A stretch of 64,000 nucleotides of DNA, taken from contig CAKRLE010000012.1 in assembly GCA_934359185.1 (NCBI GenBank), forward strand, positions 1 to 64,000. Direction: 5' to 3'. The translations under genes were made by a program, and so were the position numbers. A model generated the notes under the pieces. That model was not told where the DNA came from and did no database searches. It saw only the letters and a program-made list of their open reading frames with translations. Positions within the stretch are counted from its first letter, which is position 1. Every line of letters begins with the position of its first letter. Shown here in pieces: positions 25,414 through 33,373 of this stretch. The DNA is from an uncultured Lachnospira sp. GTDB lineage: Bacteria; Bacillota; Clostridia; Lachnospirales; Lachnospiraceae.

Positions 25414-27600
25414 ATTAAAAGACCTCTTTGCTTTGCGGCACTGGTAATAATAGCTGTTGATATATTATTAGTGCTGTCGGGCGTATTTGAAAGGGATGCA
25501 TACAAGCCCGGTGACTATGTATGCATTCAGGGTAAGATTACTAATTCTAAAATTACAGATTATGGAGTGGAGTATTATCTTCATAATGGTTTTTATGTAA
25601 CAGCCTCAGAGGTTAATAGTGAGGTGTCTTTAGGTGATACAGTTATGGTAAAGGGGAAGGTTAAAGAGATAAAATCCCCAGCCAATGACGGCCAGTTTAA
25701 CCAGAAACTGTATTATCAGTCTATAGGAATTTTCTATAAGGTAGCTGCTAATGAGATATCGTTAGTAACATCTTCAGGTAAGTATTCCAGAATAGTTAAT
25801 TATGTTAACAGGCGCATGAAAGAAAGCTTTGACAGTATTGCAACAGATACGGACAGCGGAGTGCTTAAGGCGGTGGTTCTCGGTGACAAGGCAGATATGG
25901 ATAAGGATTATTATTCACTGTACCAGAGAAATGGAATAGCACATCTTCTCGCGATAAGCGGTCTTCATGTATCATTTGTGGGAATGGCTCTGTACAGGCT
26001 TATGCGAAAGGCAGGAGTTACATGTATAATGGCATTCGGAATATCCTGTATTTTTCTTGCTTTCTATGGAATGTTAACTGGCAATGGAGTATCAGCCAGG
26101 CGTGCTGTTATAATGTGCGTTGTGAGCATGGGTGCAGAAGTGGCAGGAAGAATGTATGATACTTTGTCTGCGCTGTCACTTGCGGCGGTGATACTGGTTA
26201 CAGATAATCCGTATGCTGTGTTTAACAGTGGATTTCTGTTGTCATTTCTTGCAATTCTAGGAATATGTATTATGATTTCTCCGATAACAGGCATGTTGAA
26301 ACCACATCTTGATAAATGGTGTGATAATGTGTATTTTGATACGCCGTCGGTCATTAAGTTATCAAGAAAGGCTGTGCGTTGGCTTGTCATGGCACTTGCA
26401 CAGAGTGCCGGAATCAGTCTGTTTACACTTCCTGTTATTCTTTATAGTTTCTATGAAATTCCTGTTCTTGGTGTACTTTTAAATGTAATTGTTATACCAC
26501 TTATGTCAGTTGTTCTTTTTACAGGCATATCTGGAGGCGTTATAGCTTTGTTTAACCGCCAGATTGCGATTTTTGTAATTGGAAGCGCACACTATATATT
26601 AAAATTTTATCAGGTATTATGCAGCTTTACAGACAGTCTTCCATTCAACAGATGGGGTGTGGGGCAGCCACAGCTATGGCAGATTATACTGTATTATATT
26701 GTGCTTGTTGCTGGAATCTATGTGATAAAAGGTCTTAAAGGAAAAAGGTTTACAGGTACATGCATCTGGTTTTGCTTTCTTGTGTGTGTGATAGGATATA
26801 AGCAGAAGCATGAATTTCAGGCGCATATGATTGATGTAGGACAAGGAGATGGAATCTATATCAGTGCAGAAGGAGTAAATATGTTATATGATGGCGGCAG
26901 TACTGATGTAAGTGAGGTAGGACGCTACAGGATATATCCATTTCTTAAAAGCCACGGAATCACAAAGCTTGACTATATATTTGTAAGCCACACAGATAAA
27001 GATCATATAAGTGGAATACTCGAACTTATTGAGATGGGGCGATCATCACTTAAAATTAATACACTTGTCATGCCTTTGTCTGAAAGCATTAATGTAGATG
27101 ATAACTATAAAATGCTGTGTGAGAGTGCCAGAGATAATGGCATGAGGGTTGTGTATGCGGATGCAGGGGATTTTAATATATCAAAGGGGAATCTTTACAT
27201 AAGCTGTGTAAGTCCTGATAAAAATGGAAAATACAGCGATATTAATTCGGCATCGGCTGTCTATAGAGTTGTATATAAGAATTTCAGCATGCTTATGACA
27301 GGAGATATGACACAGGAGAGCGAGAAGCAGATGGCAGATAGTGATGTAAGGCATGTCAACTGCCTGAAAGTGGCGCACCACGGCTCAAAAACGTCAAGTG
27401 GAAGTGAATTTATAGAAAAATTAAATCCAGATATAGCATTGATATCATGCGGCAAAGACAACAAATTCGGACATCCTGCCAGTAAGACAATCGAAACTCT
27501 TGAAAGCAGCGGCTGCGACATATACGAGACCGATATCAGCGGACAGATAAGCATATACTATAATAAAAATAGATATGTCTTAAAGACAAAATATAAATGA
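25414..27600 (+). CDS. comEC: ComEC/Rec2 DNA uptake channel
   Basis: A protein of about 728 residues that moves single-stranded DNA across the membrane. It has an N-terminal membrane segment, an OB-like domain, the Competence domain with L-A-I-S-G-L-H-V-S and about ten segments (residues about 180-430), and a C-terminal metallo-beta-lactamase domain (D-V-G-Q-G-D-G, S-H-T-D-K-D-H, A-H-H-G-S-K). The first conventional start (GTG 25471) has no ribosome site and would delete part of the first membrane segment. An in-frame ATT at 25414, seven bases after GGGAGG, fits better; the frame is closed by TAA at 25396. It follows the lipoprotein gene closely. Confidence 0.9.
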   Translation: MKRPLCFAALVIIAVDILLVLSGVFERDAYKPGDYVCIQGKITNSKITDYGVEYYLHNGFYVTASEVNSEVSLGDTVMVKGKVKEIKSPANDGQFNQKLYYQSIGIFYKVAANEISLVTSSGKYSRIVNYVNRRMKESFDSIATDTDSGVLKAVVLGDKADMDKDYYSLYQRNGIAHLLAISGLHVSFVGMALYRLMRKAGVTCIMAFGISCIFLAFYGMLTGNGVSARRAVIMCVVSMGAEVAGRMYDTLSALSLAAVILVTDNPYAVFNSGFLLSFLAILGICIMISPITGMLKPHLDKWCDNVYFDTPSVIKLSRKAVRWLVMALAQSAGISLFTLPVILYSFYEIPVLGVLLNVIVIPLMSVVLFTGISGGVIALFNRQIAIFVIGSAHYILKFYQVLCSFTDSLPFNRWGVGQPQLWQIILYYIVLVAGIYVIKGLKGKRFTGTCIWFCFLVCVIGYKQKHEFQAHMIDVGQGDGIYISAEGVNMLYDGGSTDVSEVGRYRIYPFLKSHGITKLDYIFVSHTDKDHISGILELIEMGRSSLKINTLVMPLSESINVDDNYKMLCESARDNGMRVVYADAGDFNISKGNLYISCVSPDKNGKYSDINSASAVYRVVYKNFSMLMTGDMTQESEKQMADSDVRHVNCLKVAHHGSKTSSGSEFIEKLNPDIALISCGKDNKFGHPASKTIETLESSGCDIYETDISGQISIYYNKNRYVLKTKYK

Positions 27601-27656
27601 TGTGTTAGAATATAGCCATTGATGTAAATTGCTATAATAAATGATGAGGTGTGTCC

Positions 27657-28631
27657 ATGAAACAGATTAGTGCAGATATTAAGAATAATGAATATAAACC
27701 GGTATATCTGATATATGGGGATGAGCCTTATCTTAAAAAGCAGTATGAGGACAGGCTTGTAAAGGCGGTTGCCGGCGATGACACAATGAACTATTCATTT
27801 TTTGATAAGGATAATGTGTCTGTGAAAGAAATTATATCTATCGGCGATACAATGCCATTTTTTGCTGAGAAGAGACTTATTGTTGTGGAGAACAGCGGTT
27901 TCTTTAAAAGTTCGAATGATGAACTGGCAGAATACATTAAGAATATTCCGGATTATCTGATAATAGTGTTTGTGGAAGATCAGATTGATAAGAGAAATAA
28001 GGTCTATAAGGCGGTTAATGATAAGGGATATGTGTCAGAGATGAATGCCCAGCCTGTATCAGTGCTTACTAAGTGGATTGCATCATTATTCAAGGAGGAA
28101 AATAAGTCAGTCACAGGTGATGCGGCAGCGTGTCTTCTTGATAAGACAGGAGCTTCCATGAATCTGATAAAACAGGAGATAGAAAAGCTTGTATCTTACT
28201 GTTATGATAAACCAGTTGTTGAAAAGGGTGATGTGGAAGAGGTCTGCTCGACACAGACAGTCAGCAAGATATTTGACATGATATCTGCTATTGGCAGTAA
28301 GAATGAACAGCTTGCACTGACTCTGTACTACGACCTTCTGACATTAAAGGAAAAGCCTATGAGCATACTTTTTCTTATAGTCAGACAGTTCAATGGAATA
28401 CTACAGGTGTCAGAGGGAATATTGTCAGGAAAGAGTAATGCACAGATGGCAAAAGAGATGGGAACACCGCCATTTGTTGTTGGAAAGTATGCAGCTATGG
28501 CGAAGAATTTCAGCAGAGAGTATCTTTGTAATGCATTAAGTGACTGTGCAGAGGCAGAGGAGGATGTAAAGTCAGGAAAGCTTATCGACAGAATGGCAGT
28601 AGAGATGATAATAATTAAATACAGCAGATAA
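27657..28631 (+). CDS. holA: DNA polymerase III delta subunit
   Basis: A clamp-loader subunit of 324 residues. N-terminal P-V-Y-L-I-Y-G-D-E-P-Y-L is characteristic of HolA, followed by an AAA-like fold without a functional Walker A and a C-terminal helical collar domain. With gamma/tau and delta-prime it loads the beta clamp. GAGGT at 27646-27650 selects ATG 27657. The place between comEC and rpsT is conserved in many Firmicutes. Confidence 0.93.
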   Translation: MKQISADIKNNEYKPVYLIYGDEPYLKKQYEDRLVKAVAGDDTMNYSFFDKDNVSVKEIISIGDTMPFFAEKRLIVVENSGFFKSSNDELAEYIKNIPDYLIIVFVEDQIDKRNKVYKAVNDKGYVSEMNAQPVSVLTKWIASLFKEENKSVTGDAAACLLDKTGASMNLIKQEIEKLVSYCYDKPVVEKGDVEEVCSTQTVSKIFDMISAIGSKNEQLALTLYYDLLTLKEKPMSILFLIVRQFNGILQVSEGILSGKSNAQMAKEMGTPPFVVGKYAAMAKNFSREYLCNALSDCAEAEEDVKSGKLIDRMAVEMIIIKYSR

Positions 28632-28635
28632 TAAA

Positions 28636-28673
28636 AAGACCAGAATGTGAGTGGGTGTGCACATTCTGGTCTT
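28636..28673. terminator. Bidirectional terminator between holA and rpsT
   Basis: A perfect 14-bp stem (28636-28649 with 28660-28673) around a ten-base loop. The A-run at 28633-28637 gives a T-run for the rpsT direction; the holA direction has only a weak T-rich tail. Confidence 0.9.
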
Positions 28674-28697
28674 ATATTTAATCTATCTTTAAATAAA

Positions 28698-28958
28698 TTA
28701 TAAAGAGTTAACAGCCTTTGTAATACGAGATACCTTTCTTGCAGCTGTGTTCTTGTGGAAAATTCCCTTAGAAGCAGCTTTAGAAATCTCTGCGATTGCA
28801 ACTGGTAAAGCAGCCTCTGCAGCAGCCTTATCCTTAGCCTCAACAGCAGCGTCAACCTTCTTTACAAAAGTCTTAACTCTAGACTTAATAGCCTTATTTC
28901 TATCAGCTCTTAACTGACTTGTAACAACTCTCTTCTTAGCAGATTTAATATTAGCCAA
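28698..28958 (-). CDS. rpsT: 30S ribosomal protein S20
   Basis: An 86-residue, very basic protein that binds 16S rRNA. N-terminal A-N-I-K-S-A-K-K-R and the C-terminal G-I-F-H-K-N-T-A-A-R-K-V-S-R pattern are canonical. The start is TTG at 28958: GGAGGTG lies upstream with a spacing of about eight bases and the family N terminus begins right after it. E. coli rpsT also uses UUG and is autoregulated. It lies opposite to its neighbours between holA and gpr. Confidence 0.95.
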   Translation of the reverse strand: MANIKSAKKRVVTSQLRADRNKAIKSRVKTFVKKVDAAVEAKDKAAAEAALPVAIAEISKAASKGIFHKNTAARKVSRITKAVNSL

Positions 28959-29048
28959 ACCTGTCACCTCCAAAATATTTATAATTATTATAAGTTCTGT
29001 TTCTCATTAAAGCCGGACACGGACGATCTAATGTAAACATACTTCGTT

Positions 29049-29077
29049 ATTCTATAATACATATCCAACTCTGTCAA
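29049..29077 (-). promoter_or_regulatory. Sigma-A promoter of rpsT
   Basis: On the minus strand TTGACA (29077-29072) and TAGAAT (29054-29049) are 17 bp apart, giving a leader of about 85 bases before the TTG start. Confidence 0.7.
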
Positions 29078-29214
29078 CAAAATTTTACCAATATTATCAC
29101 AAAAGTTTAATAAAATTGATTAGAAATACAAAAAATGTCAATTATACATTATATAGTGTTTGAAGACCGCTATAGATTAATCTGAACCACAATATAAATA
29201 TCAAGGAGATTTTC

Positions 29215-30030
29215 ATGGATAAATTATTTTTCTCTTCACAGTCAAGGACTGATCTTGCCGTTGAATTAAATGAAACAGTTGATAAAGATGACACAGCCTA
29301 TAGTGGTGTCAAGGTAAGAGAACAAACTGACGGAATAACTGGTATTAAGATAACAGAACTGACAATAACAAATAATGAAGGGGAGAGGCTCTTTAATAAG
29401 GAGCAGGGAACATATATAACGATAGAAGCATCTGAGTGTGGTATGGGCGACAGTGATTATGATGCATGCCTTACAGGAATTATTACTGGACAGCTAAGAA
29501 ATGTGATAGAACCGTTTATTGTTAACAACAGAAGTATTCTTGTAATTGGACTTGGCAACAGGGATATAACAGCTGATTCACTAGGACCACAGGCTGTTGA
29601 GGGGCTTCTCGTCAACAGGCATATTGTGACTTGTAATTCAGCTGACTGCAGACTTTCATCGCTTGTGCCAGGTGTTATGGCACAGACTGGTATGGAGACA
29701 TCACAGATAGTAAAGGGAATTGTTGCAACATCGAAGCCAGGGGTAGTGATTGTTATAGATGCACTTGCGGCAAGAAACATTGAGCATCTTAACAAGACAT
29801 TCCAGATATCTGACAGGGGAATTAATCCAGGCTCTGGTGTTGGTAATCATCGCTCAGGAATAACAGATAAGACAATAGGGGTTCCTGTTGTTGCAGTTGG
29901 CATCCCTACTGTTATAGAGATGAACAATATGTTTGTCACGCCAAAAGATGTGGATATTGCCGTGAAATCAAACGCACATATTCTTTCAGAAGCTATTAAT
30001 GATATGGTGTATTCATATGAAACATATTAA
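29215..30030 (+). CDS. gpr: Spore germination protease GPR
   Basis: An aspartic endopeptidase of 271 residues that degrades small acid-soluble spore proteins in germinating spores. It has the N-terminal R-T-D-L-A-V-E pattern near the propeptide cleavage site, G-L-G-N-R-D-I-T-A-D-S-L-G-P with the first catalytic Asp, and V-I-D-A-L-A-A-R with the second. The shorter length than Bacillus GPR (about 370) is typical of clostridia. AAGGAG precedes the ATG. A CATTATA at 29147-29153 fits a sigma-F/G -10 pattern only loosely. Confidence 0.93.
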   Translation: MDKLFFSSQSRTDLAVELNETVDKDDTAYSGVKVREQTDGITGIKITELTITNNEGERLFNKEQGTYITIEASECGMGDSDYDACLTGIITGQLRNVIEPFIVNNRSILVIGLGNRDITADSLGPQAVEGLLVNRHIVTCNSADCRLSSLVPGVMAQTGMETSQIVKGIVATSKPGVVIVIDALAARNIEHLNKTFQISDRGINPGSGVGNHRSGITDKTIGVPVVAVGIPTVIEMNNMFVTPKDVDIAVKSNAHILSEAINDMVYSYETY

Positions 30031-30097
30031 TAATTATGGACACATATAATGATGTAAGTGCAGGTTGAAATTAATTATATGTGTTAAAGGTCTTTGA

Positions 30098-31324
30098 ATG
30101 AGAAGGTTAAGGAATAGAAAGCGTTTAAAAGTAAAGAAAATATTGCTGGCTATAGTCTGTATATTTATCATGTCAGCGTCAGTGGTAAGCATGGCAGGAA
30201 CATTCCTGCTTAATGCGATGTGGTCAGCAATAGGCAGCATGATATGGAAGATAAGCCTGCCTGTTGCGGCAGGCTATAGTGATGCGGAACATTTAAAGGA
30301 TGAAGGAATTGCCAGACAGATAATGGACGAGATATATCCGGCTGGCCTGGTGTATCAGATGAGTTATAACAATGCATTAGGATGTGAGACTAATTATTCT
30401 ATCAATGTATCTGGCAATAATATAGAAGTTGTTAATGATGAAACAACTTCGGCGGCACAGACGGATAAAGATAGCGTAAGTCTGCAGGAAAACCGGTCCC
30501 AGAATGCAGAAGGTGATGTTATATCAAGAAATGTCATAACAGGCAGTACATATCAGGCAGAGCAGTTATACAACTACGCATTCACGAAGAGATTCTATAC
30601 AGTGACAAGTATAACAACCCTTACATCTGACATTTTAAGACCGCAGGAGTTCCTAGGCAAAGATATGACTGTATCGCATGGCAGCGAGTCGCCACAGATT
30701 CTTATATTCCATACACATTCACAGGAGGGGTTTACTGATTCGGTTGAAGGAGATGACAGCACAACAATATTAGGTGTAGGGGATTATCTCACGAAGCTTC
30801 TCACAGAACAGTACGGCTATAATGTCATACATGACAGGAGCGTCTATGATTATGTTGACGGCAAATTGGACAGGAGCAAGGCGTATACATATGCAGAGAA
30901 TGGAATTGCGGCGATATTAGAGGAAAATCCGTCAATAGATGTTGTTATTGACCTTCACAGGGATGGAGTGGCACAGGACACAAGGCTTGTAACACAGATT
31001 GATGGAAAACAGATGGCTAAGGTTATGTTTTTTAATGGAATAAGCTACAGCAATGCGGTCGGTAATATTGGATATCTTAACAATCCATACAGAGATGACA
31101 ATCTTGCAATGAGTCTTCAGATGCATCTGCTTGGTGAGGCGTATTATCCAGGATATCTTAGAAATATATATGTCAATGCATACAGATATTGTCTTCATGA
31201 ACGCGGAAAATCGATGCTTATAGAAGCGGGTGCGCAGACAAATACATTTGATGAGGTTAAAAATGCGATGGAACCGCTGGCGGATTTGCTTGATAAGCTG
31301 CTCAGAGGCGAAAAAGTTTATTAA
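30098..31324 (+). CDS. spoIIP: Stage II sporulation protein P
   Basis: A 408-residue peptidoglycan amidase/endopeptidase that works with SpoIID and SpoIIM during engulfment. An N-terminal membrane segment (about 13-38) is followed by a linker and the SpoIIP domain (about 195-400) with F-H-T-H-S-Q-E and V-I-D-L-H-R-D-G, which carry the zinc-binding residues, and I-E-A-G-A-Q-T-N. It follows gpr by 67 bases, the same order as in Bacillus, so the two are probably co-expressed in the mother cell/forespore programme. Confidence 0.93.
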   Translation: MRRLRNRKRLKVKKILLAIVCIFIMSASVVSMAGTFLLNAMWSAIGSMIWKISLPVAAGYSDAEHLKDEGIARQIMDEIYPAGLVYQMSYNNALGCETNYSINVSGNNIEVVNDETTSAAQTDKDSVSLQENRSQNAEGDVISRNVITGSTYQAEQLYNYAFTKRFYTVTSITTLTSDILRPQEFLGKDMTVSHGSESPQILIFHTHSQEGFTDSVEGDDSTTILGVGDYLTKLLTEQYGYNVIHDRSVYDYVDGKLDRSKAYTYAENGIAAILEENPSIDVVIDLHRDGVAQDTRLVTQIDGKQMAKVMFFNGISYSNAVGNIGYLNNPYRDDNLAMSLQMHLLGEAYYPGYLRNIYVNAYRYCLHERGKSMLIEAGAQTNTFDEVKNAMEPLADLLDKLLRGEKVY

Positions 31325-31358
31325 GATATATTTCTAAAAAATAAAATATACAAATTGA

Positions 31359-31387
31359 TTGACAAAAATCAAATACGAGACTATACT
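31359..31387 (+). promoter_or_regulatory. Strong promoter of the DUF5688 gene
   Basis: A perfect TTGACA at 31359-31364 and TATACT at 31382-31387 with a 17-bp spacer. The leader would be about 113 bases; no riboswitch fold was recognised in it. Confidence 0.8.
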
Positions 31388-31507
31388 TATAAAAGGTTAA
31401 TATTTAATACAATAATATATATTAATCTTATATCTATTTGTATGTGAATACAAGTCTGTCTCGATTGTTACCCCATAATTTTAATTTAATATTAATAAGG
31501 AGATTTA

Positions 31508-32458
31508 ATGAAATATAAAGAATTTTTAACATGTATTGAAAGTAAAGTAAAAGAAAGCACTGAAGATGGGTGCAAAGTAGCTATAAACCATGTGATAAAG
31601 AATAATGGGTGTGAGCTGGATGGGCTTGTTATTATGCATGAGGGTCAGTTTATTGCTCCAACAATATATATTAATGATTATTACCATCAGTATCTTTCAG
31701 GAAAAGATATTGATGATGTTGTGAGTGATATTATGGCTAGATATACCGAAGGACTCGATAATATGTGTTTTGATGAGAATGATATAGGAGATTTTTCCAG
31801 ATATGAGAGTATAAGGGATAAAGTTGTATACAGACTTGTTAATTATGAGAAGAATAAAAAGCTTCTTGAAGATGTACCTCATATCAAGATTATGGACCTG
31901 GCTGTCATATATTATTGTTATTACGGTACTAAGAATGGTACAAGCGGATATGCACTGATTAAGAACAGCAATATGGCAATGTGGGGAATTGGTAATGAGA
32001 CGATTCATAAAGATGCAGTTAATAATACCCCTATTCTTCTTGAAAGTGTCATACTTGGCATGGGAGAAGTGTTAAGAAAGATGATGGAGGGCATGATGAC
32101 TTATGAAGAGTGCAAGGATGATGCAAGACAGCTCAAGGAATTCCTTGATGATTATGATGCCGTATACGAGGATGAGATGTATGTGCTGACTAATAAAACT
32201 ATGCTTAATGGGGCATCAACAATGATGTATTATGGAGTACTTGACAGCATTGCAGATAAAATCGGGCATGATCTGTACATACTTCCATCATCTATACATG
32301 AGCTTATACTTGTACCGGTAAAGAGCGGTTACAAAGCAGACGAGTTAAAGAAGATGGTGTGTCAGGTAAATAGTGATGAGGTTTCAGACAATGAGATACT
32401 TTCTGATTCTGTATATTGTTATTCAAGAAAAGATAGACAGATACATCTTGTATCATAA
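31508..32458 (+). CDS. DUF5688 family protein
   Basis: A 316-residue soluble protein of the DUF5688 type, a family abundant and often multi-copy in Lachnospiraceae. Recognisable parts are N-I-Y-I-N-D-Y-Y-like (T-I-Y-I-N-D-Y-Y-H-Q-Y), the D-L-A-V-I-Y-Y-C-Y-Y strand and the C-terminal L-Y-I-L-P-S-S-I-H-E-L-I-L-V-P motif. Function is unknown. It has a strong promoter and AAGGAG, which suggests high expression. Its TAA ends exactly at the base before the convergent tRNA-Arg gene. Confidence 0.85.
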   Translation: MKYKEFLTCIESKVKESTEDGCKVAINHVIKNNGCELDGLVIMHEGQFIAPTIYINDYYHQYLSGKDIDDVVSDIMARYTEGLDNMCFDENDIGDFSRYESIRDKVVYRLVNYEKNKKLLEDVPHIKIMDLAVIYYCYYGTKNGTSGYALIKNSNMAMWGIGNETIHKDAVNNTPILLESVILGMGEVLRKMMEGMMTYEECKDDARQLKEFLDDYDAVYEDEMYVLTNKTMLNGASTMMYYGVLDSIADKIGHDLYILPSSIHELILVPVKSGYKADELKKMVCQVNSDEVSDNEILSDSVYCYSRKDRQIHLVS

Positions 32459-32531
32459 TGTGCACGATGGGGGTCGAACCCACGGCCTTTCGCTCCGGAG
32501 GCGAACGCTCTGTCCACTGAGCTACGTGCAC
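32459..32531 (-). tRNA. tRNA-Arg (anticodon CCG)
   Basis: Seventy-three bases fold as a full cloverleaf on the minus strand: acceptor GTGCACG/CGTGCAC with discriminator A, D stem GCTC/GAGC, anticodon stem TTCGC/GCGAA with loop CTCCGGA (anticodon CCG, reading CGG), and T loop TTCGACC on a five-pair stem. The terminal CCA is not encoded. Confidence 0.96.
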
Positions 32532-32635
32532 AAAAATACATCTATATAATTCTATAACATTTTTTATTGAATAGCAATAAATAAAAATATGTGTTAAGAT
32601 AATATTCGATATTAAATTTACAGGGTAGTTTTTGT

Positions 32636-33373
32636 ATGGATGAAAGAATCAATAAATATTTAAGCAGTTGTGGGTATTGTTCCAGACGTGAGGCTGACAG
32701 GCTGATTAATGAAAAACGTGTCAGGATTGATGGCGTTATAGCAGAATTAGGAAGCAGGGTATCGGATGGACAGCAGGTTATGGTGGATGACAGACTGGTG
32801 GCTGTCAGTGATGAAAGATTACTGATTGCATTTAATAAACCGATTGGAATAGTCTGTACAACCACAGACAAACAGGGAGACAATAACATTGTTGATTATA
32901 TTGGCTTTGATAAAAGGATATATCCAATAGGCAGGCTTGATAAAGATTCAGAAGGACTTATACTCCTTACGAACCAGGGGCAGCTTATGGATGATATTTT
33001 AAGGTCAGTTAATGGACATGAGAAAGAATATATTGTCACAGTCAATAAGAAGCTGGAGCCTGATTTTGCTAAGAAAATGTCACAGCCTATGTATATAAAA
33101 GACCTTGACAGGTGGACTAAGAAGTGTGTGGTAAAAGTTGTTGACGAGCGTACCTTTAATATAATATTGACACAGGGACTTAACAGGCAGATAAGAAGAA
33201 TGAGCCAGATTCTTGGGTATAAAGTTGTTAAACTTAAAAGAATACGGATTATGAATATCAATCTTGGCAATCTTAAGACAGGAGAATACAGATATGTGTC
33301 AGACAGTGAATATAAGACACTTGTAGAAATGATTGGCAGGAAGGGAGAAAAGGGCAGATATGAAAGCATTTGA
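32636..33373 (+). CDS. RluF/RluB-type 23S rRNA pseudouridine synthase
   Basis: A 245-residue RsuA-family synthase. An S4 RNA-binding domain (residues 1-60, with S-R-R-E-A-D-R) is followed by the catalytic domain with the family Asp in G-R-L-D-K-D-S-E-G-L (about 100-109) and Q-G-L-N-R-Q-I-R-R-M. N-K-P-I-G-I-V-C-T-T and the H-E-K-E-Y motif resemble E. coli RluF closely, so it probably modifies the 2604-region of 23S rRNA. Its last 14 bases overlap ligA, so the two are coupled. Confidence 0.9.
   Translation: MDERINKYLSSCGYCSRREADRLINEKRVRIDGVIAELGSRVSDGQQVMVDDRLVAVSDERLLIAFNKPIGIVCTTTDKQGDNNIVDYIGFDKRIYPIGRLDKDSEGLILLTNQGQLMDDILRSVNGHEKEYIVTVNKKLEPDFAKKMSQPMYIKDLDRWTKKCVVKVVDERTFNIILTQGLNRQIRRMSQILGYKVVKLKRIRIMNINLGNLKTGEYRYVSDSEYKTLVEMIGRKGEKGRYESI

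Noticed and set aside
29123..29153. Possible forespore sigma promoter before gpr
   Set aside because: CATTATA fits a -10 pattern but the upstream GAAATA element is 18 bp away and a poor match, so support is too weak to list as a feature.
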